DNA of 64,000 nt, taken from contig NZ_JAQSIP010000003.1 of assembly GCF_028649475.1 (NCBI RefSeq), positions 434,001 through 498,000 of the forward strand. Reading direction: 5' to 3'. This DNA comes from Curvibacter cyanobacteriorum. Its GTDB lineage: Bacteria; Pseudomonadota; Gammaproteobacteria; Burkholderiales; Burkholderiaceae_C. Each line of letters begins with the position of its first letter. Position 1 is the stretch's first letter. Below, piece by piece: positions 55,671 to 64,000 of the stretch. The translations under genes and the position numbers were made by a program. The notes under the pieces were generated by a model, which saw only the letters and a program-made list of their open reading frames with translations, was not told where the DNA came from and did no database searches.

Positions 55671-56662
55671 TACTTCTTCGCCGCGGGGGCCGACTTCTTG
55701 TAGGCCGCGATGATGGCTTCACCATCGGCACCGGCCTTCTTGAGCCAGTCTGCCAGCATGATGTCGCCCACCTGGCGCAGGTCGGCGCTCAGCTTGGCCG
55801 AGGGCGGCATGATCTTCATGCCTTTTTCGGTCAGCGCCTTCTTGTACCACTCGTTCTTTTCGGCGCTCAGGGCCCAGCCGCGGGTTTCGGCGTCGGCAGC
55901 GGCCTTGACCACGGCGGCTTGCAGGGCCGGGTCGAGGGCGTCGAAGGCCTTCTTGTTGACGATCACCGCGTCCTTGGGCAGCCAGGCCTGGGTGTCGTAC
56001 CAGTACTTCAGGCTTTCGTAGGTCTTGGAGTCGTAGCCGGTGGAGCCCGAGCTCATGTAGCTTTCGATCACGCCCGTGGCCAGGGCTTGCGACAGTTCGG
56101 CCGCCTGGATGGTCACCGGCTGGGCGCCGATCAGTTCAGCAATCTTGGCCGTGGCCGGGCTGTAGGCGCGCCACTTGATGCCGCGCAGGTCGGCCACCGA
56201 GGCGATTTCCTTCTTGGTGTAGACCCCTTGAGGCGGCCACGGCACGGTGTACAACAGCTTCATGCCTTGGGCGTTCAGCAGCTTCTCGAGCACCGGCTTC
56301 TGGGCGTCGTACAGGCGCTTGGATTCGGCGTAGGACGAGGCCAGGAAGGGGATGCCGTCGGTGCCGTAGACCGGGTTCTCGTTCTCGAAGTTGGCCAGCA
56401 GCAGTTCGCCGATCTGGGCCTGACCGCCTTGCACGGCGCGTTTGATCTCATTGGCCTTGAACAGCGAGGCGTTGGCGTGCACCGTGATCTTGAGCTTGCC
56501 CGCGCTGGCCTTGTCCACGTCCTGGGCGAACTGGGTCAAGTTCTCGGTGTGGAAGTTGGTCGCCGGGTAGGCGGTGGGCAGGTCCCACTTGGTTTGGGCG
56601 AAAGAGGAGGTCGAGGCCAGCACCAGGGCGGCTGCGGCAAAGGAGAGAGAACGACGCTTCAT
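55670..56662 (-). CDS. dctP: TRAP transporter substrate-binding protein DctP (candidate pyroglutamate receptor)
   Basis: From the ATG at 56662 the protein is 330 residues with a signal peptide (MKRRSLSFAAAALVLASTSS, cleavage after SFAQ-type end near residue 22). The mature receptor begins WDLPTAYPATNFHTENLTQF and has the conserved ligand region DLRGIKWRAYSPATAKIAEL and ESYMSSGSTGYDSKTYESLK. TRAP receptors bind organic acids through a conserved Arg, here in GIKWR. Bordetella has TRAP receptors (DctP6, DctP7) shown to bind pyroglutamate, and the divergent genes here degrade it; membership of that group is inference. An in-frame ATG at 56719 would precede the ribosome site and is less likely. 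Confidence 0.93.
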   Translation of the reverse strand: MKRRSLSFAAAALVLASTSSFAQTKWDLPTAYPATNFHTENLTQFAQDVDKASAGKLKITVHANASLFKANEIKRAVQGGQAQIGELLLANFENENPVYGTDGIPFLASSYAESKRLYDAQKPVLEKLLNAQGMKLLYTVPWPPQGVYTKKEIASVADLRGIKWRAYSPATAKIAELIGAQPVTIQAAELSQALATGVIESYMSSGSTGYDSKTYESLKYWYDTQAWLPKDAVIVNKKAFDALDPALQAAVVKAAADAETRGWALSAEKNEWYKKALTEKGMKIMPPSAKLSADLRQVGDIMLADWLKKAGADGEAIIAAYKKSAPAAKK

Positions 56663-56735
56663 GGGAACTCCGGAATGAAAGAGTGACGTGAATGTAAGCC
56701 TCACGGACGGCAGCATCATGCGGGTTTCTACTTAA

Positions 56736-56754
56736 TGTCAACAAATTGTTGGCA
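56736..56754. promoter_or_regulatory. Near-palindromic operator between the TRAP and oxoprolinase operons
   Basis: TGTCAACAAATTGTTGGCA has arms TGTCAACAA and TTGTTGGCA around a central A and matches its own complement at eight of nine pairs. It covers a TTGACA (-35) of the minus-strand TRAP promoter and overlaps the TTGGCA (-35) of the plus-strand regulator promoter. It is the probable binding site of the adjacent winged-helix regulator. Confidence 0.7.
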
Positions 56755-56778
56755 AATCGTCATTGTGCTGCCTACAAT
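56749..56778 (+). promoter_or_regulatory. Promoter of the regulator/oxoprolinase operon
   Basis: TTGGCA (56749-56754), an 18-nt spacer and TACAAT (56773-56778) form a good sigma-70 promoter 40 nt before the regulator ATG. The -35 lies inside the palindromic operator, which suggests autoregulation. Confidence 0.7.
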
Positions 56779-56817
56779 CTGCCACATGCAACATCAATGC
56801 CAACTGGCAGGACACCG

Positions 56818-57363
56818 ATGAACGCCAAGTCTGCGTCGACCCACACGCCAGCCGAAACCGATCGGCCTCTGATTGTGTCCTCGGCCCACCTGGTCTCCGA
56901 CCAAAGTGCCGAAATGAGTGAGTTCGAGTTTGGCCTGGTGGTGGCGGGCAACGCCTTCCACCGCTGGATCGTGCACTGCATGAGCGCCGCCGGTCTCAAA
57001 GACCTGACCCCGCTCGATGTGCTGGTGTTGCACCACGTCACGCACCGCGCGCGCAACAAGCGCCTGGCCGACATCTGCTTCATCATGAATGTCGAGGACA
57101 CCCACCTGATCAACTACGCGCTCAAGAAGCTGGTCAACCTCGGGGTGGTGCAGGCCAGCAAGAATGGCAAGGAAGTCACCTACGCCTGCACGGACGCCGG
57201 GCGCGAGAGCGTGGCGCGTTACCGGGCCATCCGCGAGTCGTGCCTGATTGGTGCCATGAAGGCCGACGATGCACTGAATCGGGACATCGGCGAGCTGGCC
57301 CGCCTGCTGCGCGTGTTGTCTGGCATGTACGACCAGGCGGCGCGCGCCGCCGCCTCTTTGTGA
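56818..57363 (+). CDS. Winged-helix (MarR-like) regulator of the pyroglutamate locus
   Basis: The start at 56818 has AGGA six nt upstream and gives 181 residues. The middle shows a winged helix-turn-helix: DLTPLDVLVLHHVTHRARNK, RLADICFIMNVEDTHLINYA, LKKLVNLGVVQASKNGKEVT and ACTDAGRESVARY. The N-terminus is disordered. It is divergent from the TRAP genes and first in the racemase-oxoprolinase-peptidase operon, the classic place for a local repressor. Its ligand is probably pyroglutamate or a related metabolite, by inference. An upstream ATG at 56797 lacks a good site. Confidence 0.85.
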   Translation: MNAKSASTHTPAETDRPLIVSSAHLVSDQSAEMSEFEFGLVVAGNAFHRWIVHCMSAAGLKDLTPLDVLVLHHVTHRARNKRLADICFIMNVEDTHLINYALKKLVNLGVVQASKNGKEVTYACTDAGRESVARYRAIRESCLIGAMKADDALNRDIGELARLLRVLSGMYDQAARAAASL

Positions 57364-57373
57364 GTCTGCGCCG

Positions 57374-58117
57374 GTGAGCACGCCCCAGTCTGCGCCCGCA
57401 CGCCTTGGCCTGATCCGGCTGGACACGCGTTTTCCGCGCCCGCCGGGCGACCTGGGGCGGGCCGACAGCTACCCCGCCGAGGTGTTGACCCAGGTGGTGT
57501 CGGGCGCCGTGCCCCAGCGCGTGGTGGGCTCGGCCGAGGCCTTGCTGGGCTCGGGCCTGGCCCCGGTGTTTGTGGACGCCGCGCGCCAGTTGGTGGCGCA
57601 GGGCGCTCAGGCCATCACCACCAGCTGCGGCTTTCTGGTGCTGTTGCAGTCCCATTTGCAAGCTGCTGTGCCGGTGCCGGTGGTCAGCTCCAGCCTGCTG
57701 GCGCTGCCCGCCTTGCTGCGGCGTCAGCCGCAGGTGGGCGTGTTGACCATCCAGGCCCAGGGCCTGGGCCCGCAGCACCTGCTGGCCGCCGGGGTGCCCC
57801 CGGAGCGCCTGGCCGATGTCTGCATCCAGGGCCTGCCGCCGGACTGCCATTTTGTGCAGTCCATCCTGGGCAATGCCGCCACGCTGGACCCGGCCCAGGC
57901 CGAACGCGATGTGGTGGCTGCGGCGCTGCAGTTGCAGGCCCGCGCCCCCCAACTGCGCGACTTGGTGCTGGAGTGCACCAATTTGCCCCCCTATGCCCAG
58001 GCCGTGGCCGATGCCACGGGCTGGTCGTTGCTGACCCTGCTGCAGTCCAGCCGCCTGTTGGGCGACCGGGCGGTGGCCCATCCCTCCTTCATTCACCCTT
58101 CACACGCTGAGTTCTGA
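57374..58117 (+). CDS. Asp/Glu racemase superfamily protein
   Basis: A GTG start 10 nt after the regulator stop gives 247 residues. The fold is that of Asp/Glu/hydantoin racemases: [12 protein letters not shown]-like start ([19 protein letters not shown]), [15 protein letters not shown] with one catalytic Cys and [20 protein letters not shown] with the second. Both Cys of the two-Cys mechanism are therefore present. In this operon it could racemise or epimerise pyroglutamate, glutamate or a related intermediate so that D-forms enter the 5-oxoprolinase route; this is inference. Two nt separate it from the oxoprolinase gene. Confidence 0.82.
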   Translation: MSTPQSAPARLGLIRLDTRFPRPPGDLGRADSYPAEVLTQVVSGAVPQRVVGSAEALLGSGLAPVFVDAARQLVAQGAQAITTSCGFLVLLQSHLQAAVPVPVVSSSLLALPALLRRQPQVGVLTIQAQGLGPQHLLAAGVPPERLADVCIQGLPPDCHFVQSILGNAATLDPAQAERDVVAAALQLQARAPQLRDLVLECTNLPPYAQAVADATGWSLLTLLQSSRLLGDRAVAHPSFIHPSHAEF

Positions 58118-58119
58118 CC

Positions 58120-61100
58120 ATGCAAGTTTCTGTTGCCCCGAAGCCCGCCCGCTGGCAGTTCTGGATCGACCGGGGCGGTACCTTCACCGACATCGTCGCC
58201 AAGAAGCCCAACGCCGACGGCAGCTTCTCCCTCTTGACCCACAAGCTGCTGTCCGAGAACCCCGAGCAGTACCGGGACGCGGCCGTGGCGGGTATCCGCC
58301 ACCTGCTGGGCCTGAAGCCCGGCGAGCCCATCACCCCGGAGCAGGTCGAGTGCGTGAAGATGGGCACCACGGTGGCCACCAATGCGCTGCTCGAGCGCAA
58401 GGGCGAGCCCACGCTGCTGGTGACCACGCGCGGCTTCCGCGATGCGCTGCGCATTGCCTACCAAAACCGACCGCGCCTGTTTGACCGCCGCATCGTGCTG
58501 CCCGAGTTGCTGTACCGCGAAGTCATCGAGGCCGAGGAGCGCGTGGGCGCCAACGGCGAGCTGGTGCATGCGCTCGACGAGGCGCGCTTGCGCCACGACC
58601 TGCAAGCCGCCTTCGAGCGCGGCCTGCGCAGCGTGGCGGTGGTCTTCATGCACGGCTACCGCTACACCGCGCACGAACAGGCCGCGCGCCGCATCGCGGT
58701 GGAGATCGGCTTCAGCCAGATCAGCACCTCGCACGAGACCAGCCCGCTGATGAAGTTCGTCAGCCGCGGCGACACCACCGTGGTCGACGCCTACCTGTCG
58801 CCCATCCTGCGCCGCTACGTGGACCAGGTGGCCGGCGAGATGCCCGGCGTGCGCCTGTTCTTCATGCAGTCGTCCGGAGGCCTGACCGACGCCCATGTGT
58901 TCCAGGGCAAGGACGCCATCCTGAGCGGCCCGGCAGGGGGCATTGTGGGCATGGCACGCACCGCGGGTCTGGCCGGGCACGACGACGTGATCGGCTTTGA
59001 CATGGGCGGCACTTCGACCGATGTGAGCCACTTCCGCGGCGGCTTGCAGGGTGAGTTCGAGCGCGAGTTTGAAACCCAGGTCGCCGGGGTGCGCATGCGC
59101 GCCCCGATGATGAGCATCCACACCGTGGCGGCGGGTGGCGGCTCGCTGCTGCAGTTTGATGGCGCGCGTTTCCGCGTCGGTCCGCAAAGTGCCGGGGCCA
59201 ACCCGGGCCCGGCCAGCTACCGCCGCGGTGGCCCGCTGGCCGTGACCGACGCCAACGTCATGGTGGGCAAGGTGCAGCCGCGCTACTTCCCCAAGGTGTT
59301 CGGCCCGCAGGCCAACGAGGCACTCGACGCCGATGTGGTGCGCGAAAAATTCGCTGAGCTGGCGCGCCAGAGCGGGCGCTCGGCCGAGGAAGTGGCCGAA
59401 GGTTTCATCCAGATCGCGGTGCAGCAGATGGCCAACGCGATCAAGAAGATCTCGGTGGCGCGGGGCTACGACGTGACCCGCTACACCCTGCAGTGCTTTG
59501 GCGGGGCCGGTGGCCAGCACGCCTGTCTGGTGGCCGACGCCCTGGGCATGACGCGCGTGTTTGTGCACCCGCTGGCGGGGGTGCTGTCGGCCTACGGCAT
59601 GGGCCTGGCCGACCAGAGCGTGATCCGCGAGCAGGCCATTGAGCTCAAGCTCAGCGCCTCGGCGCTGGCCGACATCGAGCAAAGCCTGCACAAGCTGGCC
59701 GCCGCCGCCGAGGGCGAGCTGACCCGTCAAGAGGTCAGCGCCGGTGAGATCCGCACCCAGCGCCGTGTGCATGTGCGCTACGAGGGCAGCGACTCGGCCC
59801 TGGTGGTCAACTACCCCGGCGGCCTGGACGCCGAGGCCACCCTGGCCGCGGTGCAGGCCGGTTTCGAGCAGGCCTACCGCCAGCGCTTTGCCTTCCTGAT
59901 GCAGGGCAAGGGCCTGATGGTCGAGGCCGTGTCGGTCGAGGCGGTGGTGGCCGGCGATGCCCCGGCCGAGCCGCGCCACGCCCTGAACCCGGTGCGCGAG
60001 GTGCCGCGCCGTGAAACCGTGCGCCTGTACTCGGGCGGTGCCTGGCACGACGCGGCCCTGGTGGTGCGCGAGGACCTGCGCCCCGGTGACGTGATCCCGG
60101 GCCCGGCGATCATCGCCGAGAAGAACGCCACCACCGTGGTCGAGCCTGGCTGGGAGGCCACACTGACCGCCCTGGACCACCTGGTGCTGGACCGCCGCGT
60201 GGCGCGTGCCGTGACCTTCGCGGCCGGCACCACGGCCGACCCGGTGCTGTTGGAGGTGTTCAACAACCTGTTCATGAACATCGCCGAGCAGATGGGCCTG
60301 CAACTGCAGAACACCGCCTACTCGGTGAACATCAAGGAGCGCCTGGACTTCAGCTGCGCGCTGTTTGACGCCGCAGGCAACCTGATCGCCAACGCCCCGC
60401 ACATGCCGGTGCACCTGGGCTCGATGGGCGAGAGCATCAAGACCGTCATCCGCGAGAACGCCGGCCAGATGAAGCCTGGCAATGTGTACGCGCTCAACGA
60501 CCCCTACCACGGTGGCACCCACCTGCCTGACGTGACCGTCATCACCCCGGTCTACCTGGGCCAGGCGGCCGACGAGCAACCGCTGTTTTATGTGGGTTCG
60601 CGCGGCCACCATGCCGACATCGGTGGCATCACGCCCGGCTCCATGCCCCCCTTCTCGACGCGCATCGAAGAAGAGGGCGTGCAGATCAACAACTTCAAGC
60701 TGGTCGAGCAAGGTGTGCTGCGCGAGGCCGAGATGGTGGCCTTGCTGGAGAGCGGCGAGTTCCCCAGCCGCAACCCGGCGCAGAACCTGGCCGACCTGAA
60801 GGCGCAGATCGCCGCCAACGAAAAGGGGGTGCAGGAGCTGCGCAAAATGGTCGCGCAGTTTGGCCTCGACGTGGTCCAGGCCTACATGGGCCATGTGCAG
60901 GACAACGCCGAAGAGTCGGTGCGCCGCGCCATCACGCGCCTGAAGGACGGCCAGTTCACGCTGCCGCTGGACAACGGGGCACAGATTCAGGTGGCCATCC
61001 GCGTCAATGCCGCCGAGCGCAGCGCCGAGATCGACTTCAGCGGCACCAGCGAGCAGCAACTCAACAACTTCAACGCCCCCACGGCGGTGTGCATGGCTGC

Positions 61101-61812
61101 GGTGCTGTACGTGTTCCGCACCCTGGTGGACGACGACATCCCGCTCAACGCGGGCTGCCTGAAGCCGCTGAAGGTCATCATCCCGGAAGGCTCGATGCTG
61201 TCGCCGCGCCCACCCGCTTCGGTGGTGGCCGGCAACGTGGAGACCTCCACCTGCATCACCAACGCGTTGATTGGCGCGCTGGGTCTGATGGCGGCCAGCC
61301 AGTGCACGGTCAACAACTTCACCTTCGGCAATGCGCGTTACCAGTACTACGAGACCATCAGTGGCGGCAGTGGTGCAGGCGCGGTGTTCGACGCCCAAGG
61401 GCAGGTCACGGGCGGGTTTGACGGCACCAGCGTGGTGCAAACCCACATGACCAACTCGCGCATGACCGACCCCGAGGTGCTGGAGTTCCGCTACCCGGTG
61501 CGCCTCGAGAGCTACGAGATCCGCCAGGGCTCAGGCGGCGCTGGTCAGTGGCAAGGGGGCCATGGCGGCGTGCGCCGCATCCGCTTCCTCGAACCGATGA
61601 CGGCCAGCATCCTGTCCAACGGGCGCCTGCGTGGGGCCTTTGGCATGGCCGGTGGCCAGCCCGGGGCGGTGGGGCAGAACCGGGTGTTGCGGGCCGATGG
61701 TCGGGTCGAGACCCTGGCGCACATTGGTCAGGCCGACATGCAGCCGGGCGACATCTTCGAGGTGCAAACCCCGGGCGGTGGCGGTTACGGCCCGGTGGGC
61801 CAGGGGGCCTGA
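58120..61812 (+). CDS. ATP-dependent 5-oxoprolinase, fused HyuA-HyuB form
   Basis: The 1230-residue protein joins both halves of the hydantoinase/oxoprolinase superfamily. The N-terminal HyuA part starts with the phosphate loop [12 protein letters not shown] and has a second ATPase motif [16 protein letters not shown] and [19 protein letters not shown]. The C-terminal HyuB part begins near residue 705 ([20 protein letters not shown]) and includes [33 protein letters not shown] and [17 protein letters not shown]-type sequence. The one-chain form resembles eukaryotic OPLAH, which hydrolyses 5-oxoproline to glutamate with ATP. Flanking racemase and pyroglutamyl peptidase strengthen this call over hydantoinase or acetone carboxylase-like roles. 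Confidence 0.92.
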   Translation: MQVSVAPKPARWQFWIDRGGTFTDIVAKKPNADGSFSLLTHKLLSENPEQYRDAAVAGIRHLLGLKPGEPITPEQVECVKMGTTVATNALLERKGEPTLLVTTRGFRDALRIAYQNRPRLFDRRIVLPELLYREVIEAEERVGANGELVHALDEARLRHDLQAAFERGLRSVAVVFMHGYRYTAHEQAARRIAVEIGFSQISTSHETSPLMKFVSRGDTTVVDAYLSPILRRYVDQVAGEMPGVRLFFMQSSGGLTDAHVFQGKDAILSGPAGGIVGMARTAGLAGHDDVIGFDMGGTSTDVSHFRGGLQGEFEREFETQVAGVRMRAPMMSIHTVAAGGGSLLQFDGARFRVGPQSAGANPGPASYRRGGPLAVTDANVMVGKVQPRYFPKVFGPQANEALDADVVREKFAELARQSGRSAEEVAEGFIQIAVQQMANAIKKISVARGYDVTRYTLQCFGGAGGQHACLVADALGMTRVFVHPLAGVLSAYGMGLADQSVIREQAIELKLSASALADIEQSLHKLAAAAEGELTRQEVSAGEIRTQRRVHVRYEGSDSALVVNYPGGLDAEATLAAVQAGFEQAYRQRFAFLMQGKGLMVEAVSVEAVVAGDAPAEPRHALNPVREVPRRETVRLYSGGAWHDAALVVREDLRPGDVIPGPAIIAEKNATTVVEPGWEATLTALDHLVLDRRVARAVTFAAGTTADPVLLEVFNNLFMNIAEQMGLQLQNTAYSVNIKERLDFSCALFDAAGNLIANAPHMPVHLGSMGESIKTVIRENAGQMKPGNVYALNDPYHGGTHLPDVTVITPVYLGQAADEQPLFYVGSRGHHADIGGITPGSMPPFSTRIEEEGVQINNFKLVEQGVLREAEMVALLESGEFPSRNPAQNLADLKAQIAANEKGVQELRKMVAQFGLDVVQAYMGHVQDNAEESVRRAITRLKDGQFTLPLDNGAQIQVAIRVNAAERSAEIDFSGTSEQQLNNFNAPTAVCMAAVLYVFRTLVDDDIPLNAGCLKPLKVIIPEGSMLSPRPPASVVAGNVETSTCITNALIGALGLMAASQCTVNNFTFGNARYQYYETISGGSGAGAVFDAQGQVTGGFDGTSVVQTHMTNSRMTDPEVLEFRYPVRLESYEIRQGSGGAGQWQGGHGGVRRIRFLEPMTASILSNGRLRGAFGMAGGQPGAVGQNRVLRADGRVETLAHIGQADMQPGDIFEVQTPGGGGYGPVGQGA

Positions 61813-61816
61813 GGCC

Positions 61817-62467
61817 ATGGCCGGCGGTGTGCTGTTGACGGGCTTTGAGCCCTTTGGGGGCGAGGCCAGCAACCCGTCCTGGACGGTGGCCGAGCACCTG
61901 CATGGCAGCACCCTGGCCGACGGTGCACCGGTGCAGGCCTTGCAGCTGCCGTGTGTGTTCAGCCAGGCCTGGCCGGTGTTGCAGGCGGCGATCGCCGCCC
62001 AATCCCCGCGCTTGGTGCTGGCGCTGGGCCTGGCCGGCACACGCACCGAACTGTGTGTGGAGCGCGTGGCCCTGAATTGGGTCGACGCGCGCATCCCCGA
62101 CAACGCGGGCGCCCAGCCACTGGACCAGCCCATCGTGCCCGAGGGGCCGCTGGCCTGGCGCACCCGGCTGCCGGTCAAGGCCATGGTGCAGGCCATGCGT
62201 GCGGCGGGGGCCCCGGCCAGCGTGTCGTACACGGCGGGGACCTTTGTGTGCAATCAGCTGCTGTTCTGGATCACCCACACGCTGGAGCAGGCCCACACCG
62301 CCGGTCAGCCCTTGCCGTGGCGCGGCGGCTTTGTCCATGTGCCACCACTGCCCCCGGCCGCCGGCGGCGTGGACCTGGCGCTGCAGGTGGCGGCGGTGCG
62401 TGCTGCGCTGGACGTGGCCTGGGCCGATGGGCCTGACCTGGCGCAGGCGGGCGGTACGCTGGACTGA
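61817..62467 (+). CDS. pcp: Pyroglutamyl-peptidase I
   Basis: The ATG at 61817, four nt after the oxoprolinase stop, gives 216 residues, the normal length of peptidase family C15. The N-terminal VLLTGFEPFGGEASNPSW is diagnostic, and the catalytic triad is complete: Glu82 in VERVALNWVDARIPD, Cys145 in YTAGTFVCNQLLF and His174 in GFVHVPPLP. The enzyme removes N-terminal pyroglutamate from peptides in the cytoplasm and so feeds the 5-oxoprolinase just upstream. Confidence 0.96.
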   Translation: MAGGVLLTGFEPFGGEASNPSWTVAEHLHGSTLADGAPVQALQLPCVFSQAWPVLQAAIAAQSPRLVLALGLAGTRTELCVERVALNWVDARIPDNAGAQPLDQPIVPEGPLAWRTRLPVKAMVQAMRAAGAPASVSYTAGTFVCNQLLFWITHTLEQAHTAGQPLPWRGGFVHVPPLPPAAGGVDLALQVAAVRAALDVAWADGPDLAQAGGTLD

Positions 62468-62526
62468 GGCCAGGGCGCGCTTGGCGCCGGGGGCTTGGGG
62501 CCCCGGTTGCCCGTTGGCTCGGGCGT

Positions 62527-62550
62527 AAAAAAGCCCGCGCAAGCGCGGGC
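62527..62550 (-). terminator. Intrinsic terminator of the comEA-like gene
   Basis: On the minus strand a perfect 8-bp stem GCCCGCGC/GCGCGGGC with a TT loop is followed by six T, 40 nt after the comEA-like stop. It is a clear Rho-independent terminator for that gene. For the convergent pcp gene the hairpin lacks a T-run. Confidence 0.9.
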
Positions 62551-62590
62551 AGGCTCTTGGTAAGGAAGCGTTCTGCGCGCTTTCAATCAC

Positions 62591-63004
62591 TCATTCATTC
62601 TGTCGTTCGGCCGTGCTGGGGGGCATGCCGTCCAGGCTCAGGCCGTCCACCGTGGCCCCTTGGGCGGAGAGCTTGCGCGCACTGCGCGGACCGATGCCCG
62701 GCACGCGCTGGATCAGGTCACGCCAGTCCTTGAAGGGGCCTTGCTGACGCGCCTGCAGCAAGCGGCTGCTGAGCGACGGTCCGACGCCCAGCAGGCTGTC
62801 GAGTTCGGCTTCGCTGGCCTGGTTGAGTTCGAGCGCTTGCGCGGGCATCAGCAGGCTGGCACTGAGCCCCAGCCCCCACAGCCAGGCCCGCGGACCTGCC
62901 CGGCGCACCCCGGCCGGCCGAGGCGTCGCGCCATCGGCTGTCGTTGAACCCCAGCTGGGGGCAAGGGAAGTTGGATGGTACACGGCGCCCCTCCTGACGG
63001 CCAT
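62591..63004 (-). CDS. ComEA-like helix-hairpin-helix protein
   Basis: The 137-residue protein has an N-terminal hydrophobic segment (AWLWGLGLSASLLMPAQALE) that looks like a signal peptide or anchor, preceded by a long basic stretch, so a start further downstream is possible. The mature part has two helix-hairpin-helix motifs: LNQASEAELDSLLGVGPSLS and WRDLIQRVPGIGPRSARKLS. This is the ComEA fold that binds double-stranded DNA in the periplasm during natural transformation; in this short form the role may differ. It lies 137 nt from lapB on the same strand. Confidence 0.88.
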   Translation of the reverse strand: MAVRRGAVYHPTSLAPSWGSTTADGATPRPAGVRRAGPRAWLWGLGLSASLLMPAQALELNQASEAELDSLLGVGPSLSSRLLQARQQGPFKDWRDLIQRVPGIGPRSARKLSAQGATVDGLSLDGMPPSTAERQNE

Positions 63005-63141
63005 GAGCCGCTCACGGTGAGCGGTTCTATTGGCTCCAACGGCTCAGGGGGCAGGCCGTTGACGGGAACAACCCGGTCAAGTTGCAAGCAATCGTTACGG
63101 GTGCGCGGCGTTCCGGCGTTGTCTGCGTTTCGGCGCCAGGG

Positions 63142-64000
63142 TCACAGCTCTTCCACCCGCTTGGCGGGGTAGCTGTCCCAGGACTGGCAGCCCGGGCATT
63201 GCCAGAAGTACTGCTTGGCCTCGAAGCCACAGGCCGCGCAGCGGTAGCGCGTCAGGGGCTTGGCGGCGTGGTCCAGGGCGCGTTGCACCTGCGGGTGGAA
63301 CTGCTCATGGGCCAGCTTTTCGCCTGCAATCCAGCGCGCGGCGGCGACCAGCGAGGGCTCGCGCTCCAGGTGCTGCACATAGCGCTCGCGGGCCGTGGCC
63401 TCGGACGCACCCTGCGCCTGGCTCAGGCTGACCAGGGCCTCCAGCACATCGAGTGAGGGGTGTTCCTGGTAGCTGGCTTCGAGGCGTTGCAGGGTTTCGG
63501 CGACCCGGTTCTGCGCCTGGGCCGAAGCCGCCCAGGGCTGCGCCGCCAGCGCCAGGTGGCTGGGTGCGACGTCGGCCAATTGCGCGAGCATGTCGCAGGC
63601 CTGGTCGTGCTGCCCTTGCTGGGCCAGCAGGCGCGCGGCTTCGATGTAGGCGCGGGGGGCGTCCGGGGCAATGCCGCGGGCCTGGGCCAGCAGCTCCAGA
63701 GCTTGGGGCACGGCTTGCTTGGCGGCCAGGCTGAGGGCGTCTTCGCACAGGTAATGCGCCTGCCGGGTGTTGAAGCGGCCTTGGCCAGCCTGGTCCATGC
63801 GCTGGGCAATGGCTGCGGCCTGCGGCCAGTCGCGCGAGCGCTCGTAGATGGCCAGCAAGGCCAGGCGAGCCTGGTTCTCGAACGGCGTGCCCTCGAGCTT
63901 TTGCAAGGCCGCTTCGGCGCGGTCCAGCAGGCCGGCCTTGAGGAAGTCCAGCGCCAGCGCGTGCTGGGCGCGCTCGCGGTCGGTGCGGCTCAGGTCGGCG
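63142..64000 (-). CDS. lapB: LapB (YciM), C-terminal part (5' end outside window)
   Basis: The frame is open to the window edge; 285 C-terminal residues are visible. TPR-type helices (DFLKAGLLDRAEAALQKLE, LARLALLAIYERSRDW-like region, PRAYIEAARLLAQQGQHDQA) lead to a rubredoxin-like metal site YRCAACGFEAKQYFWQCPGC, the combination unique to LapB. LapB is an inner-membrane anchored adaptor that controls LpxC breakdown and lipopolysaccharide assembly; the membrane anchor lies in the missing N-terminus. Confidence 0.95.
   Translation of the reverse strand, partial: ADLSRTDRERAQHALALDFLKAGLLDRAEAALQKLEGTPFENQARLALLAIYERSRDWPQAAAIAQRMDQAGQGRFNTRQAHYLCEDALSLAAKQAVPQALELLAQARGIAPDAPRAYIEAARLLAQQGQHDQACDMLAQLADVAPSHLALAAQPWAASAQAQNRVAETLQRLEASYQEHPSLDVLEALVSLSQAQGASEATARERYVQHLEREPSLVAAARWIAGEKLAHEQFHPQVQRALDHAAKPLTRYRCAACGFEAKQYFWQCPGCQSWDSYPAKRVEEL

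Noticed and set aside
58093-61446. Minus-strand frame of over 1100 codons opposite the 5-oxoprolinase gene
   Set aside because: The plus-strand frame carries all conserved oxoprolinase motifs; the His/Gly/Ala-rich antisense product is a compositional by-product.

Overview
The window is about 64 kb of GC-rich bacterial chromosome, densely packed with genes, with no rRNA, tRNA, CRISPR array, phage or transposon that I could recognise. Several features point to the Burkholderiales, most likely the family Comamonadaceae: two Bug/TctC-type solute receptors, an RpoD with a long Lys/Ala/Pro-rich N-terminal extension, an imuA-imuB-dnaE2 mutasome operon, an EPS-associated MarR-like regulator and a TRAP/oxoprolinase locus. 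The family assignment is inference from gene content; no species is claimed.

Layout. (1) 1-3.7 kb: the right end of a catabolic cluster (metallo-hydrolase fragment, FAD monooxygenase, DUF2783 protein, Bug receptor). (2) 3.8-10.2 kb: a PAS-GGDEF-EAL protein behind a NudK-like hydrolase, a small VF530/DUF2132 protein, and a large repeat lipoprotein. (3) 10.4-16 kb: a LexA-controlled imuA-imuB-dnaE2 operon for SOS mutagenesis, with in-frame 9-nt tandem repeats in imuA and imuB. (4) 16-24 kb: an exported alpha/beta hydrolase, then the macromolecular-synthesis block dnaG - MFS - rpoD on the minus strand. (5) 24-33 kb: a periplasmic binding protein translationally coupled to a membrane diguanylate cyclase, an acyl-CoA synthetase, a PhoD phosphatase and a soluble diguanylate cyclase. 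(6) 32-34.5 kb: divergent mnmH and selD, the selenium-to-tRNA pathway. (7) 34.5-41.4 kb: a minus-strand surface-polysaccharide block (NDP-sugar dehydratase, priming sugar transferase, UDP-glucose dehydrogenase, EPS-type regulator, TPR/OGT-like glycosyltransferase). (8) 41.6-53.6 kb: housekeeping and accessory genes (Bug receptor, thioesterase with a structured leader, pncB, a 2-hydroxyacid dehydrogenase, rmuC, two MFS transporters, a LOG protein, an AstE/AspA-like hydrolase, a chemoreceptor). (9) 53.8-62.5 kb: a TRAP transporter divergent from a regulator, Asp/Glu-type racemase, full-length 5-oxoprolinase and pyroglutamyl peptidase. (10) 62.6-64 kb: a ComEA-like protein and the 3' end of lapB.

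How the genes work together. The most coherent unit is region 9. It reads as a pyroglutamate (5-oxoproline) uptake and degradation module: TRAP uptake, pyroglutamate release from peptides, ATP-dependent ring opening to glutamate, a possible racemase, and a winged-helix regulator whose likely 19-bp operator overlaps both divergent promoters. Three c-di-GMP proteins lie within 30 kb. One is coupled by an ATGA overlap to a solute-binding protein that has no ABC permease beside it, which suggests periplasmic ligand sensing instead of transport. The polysaccharide block may be one of the outputs of c-di-GMP signalling, but nothing in the sequence proves that link.
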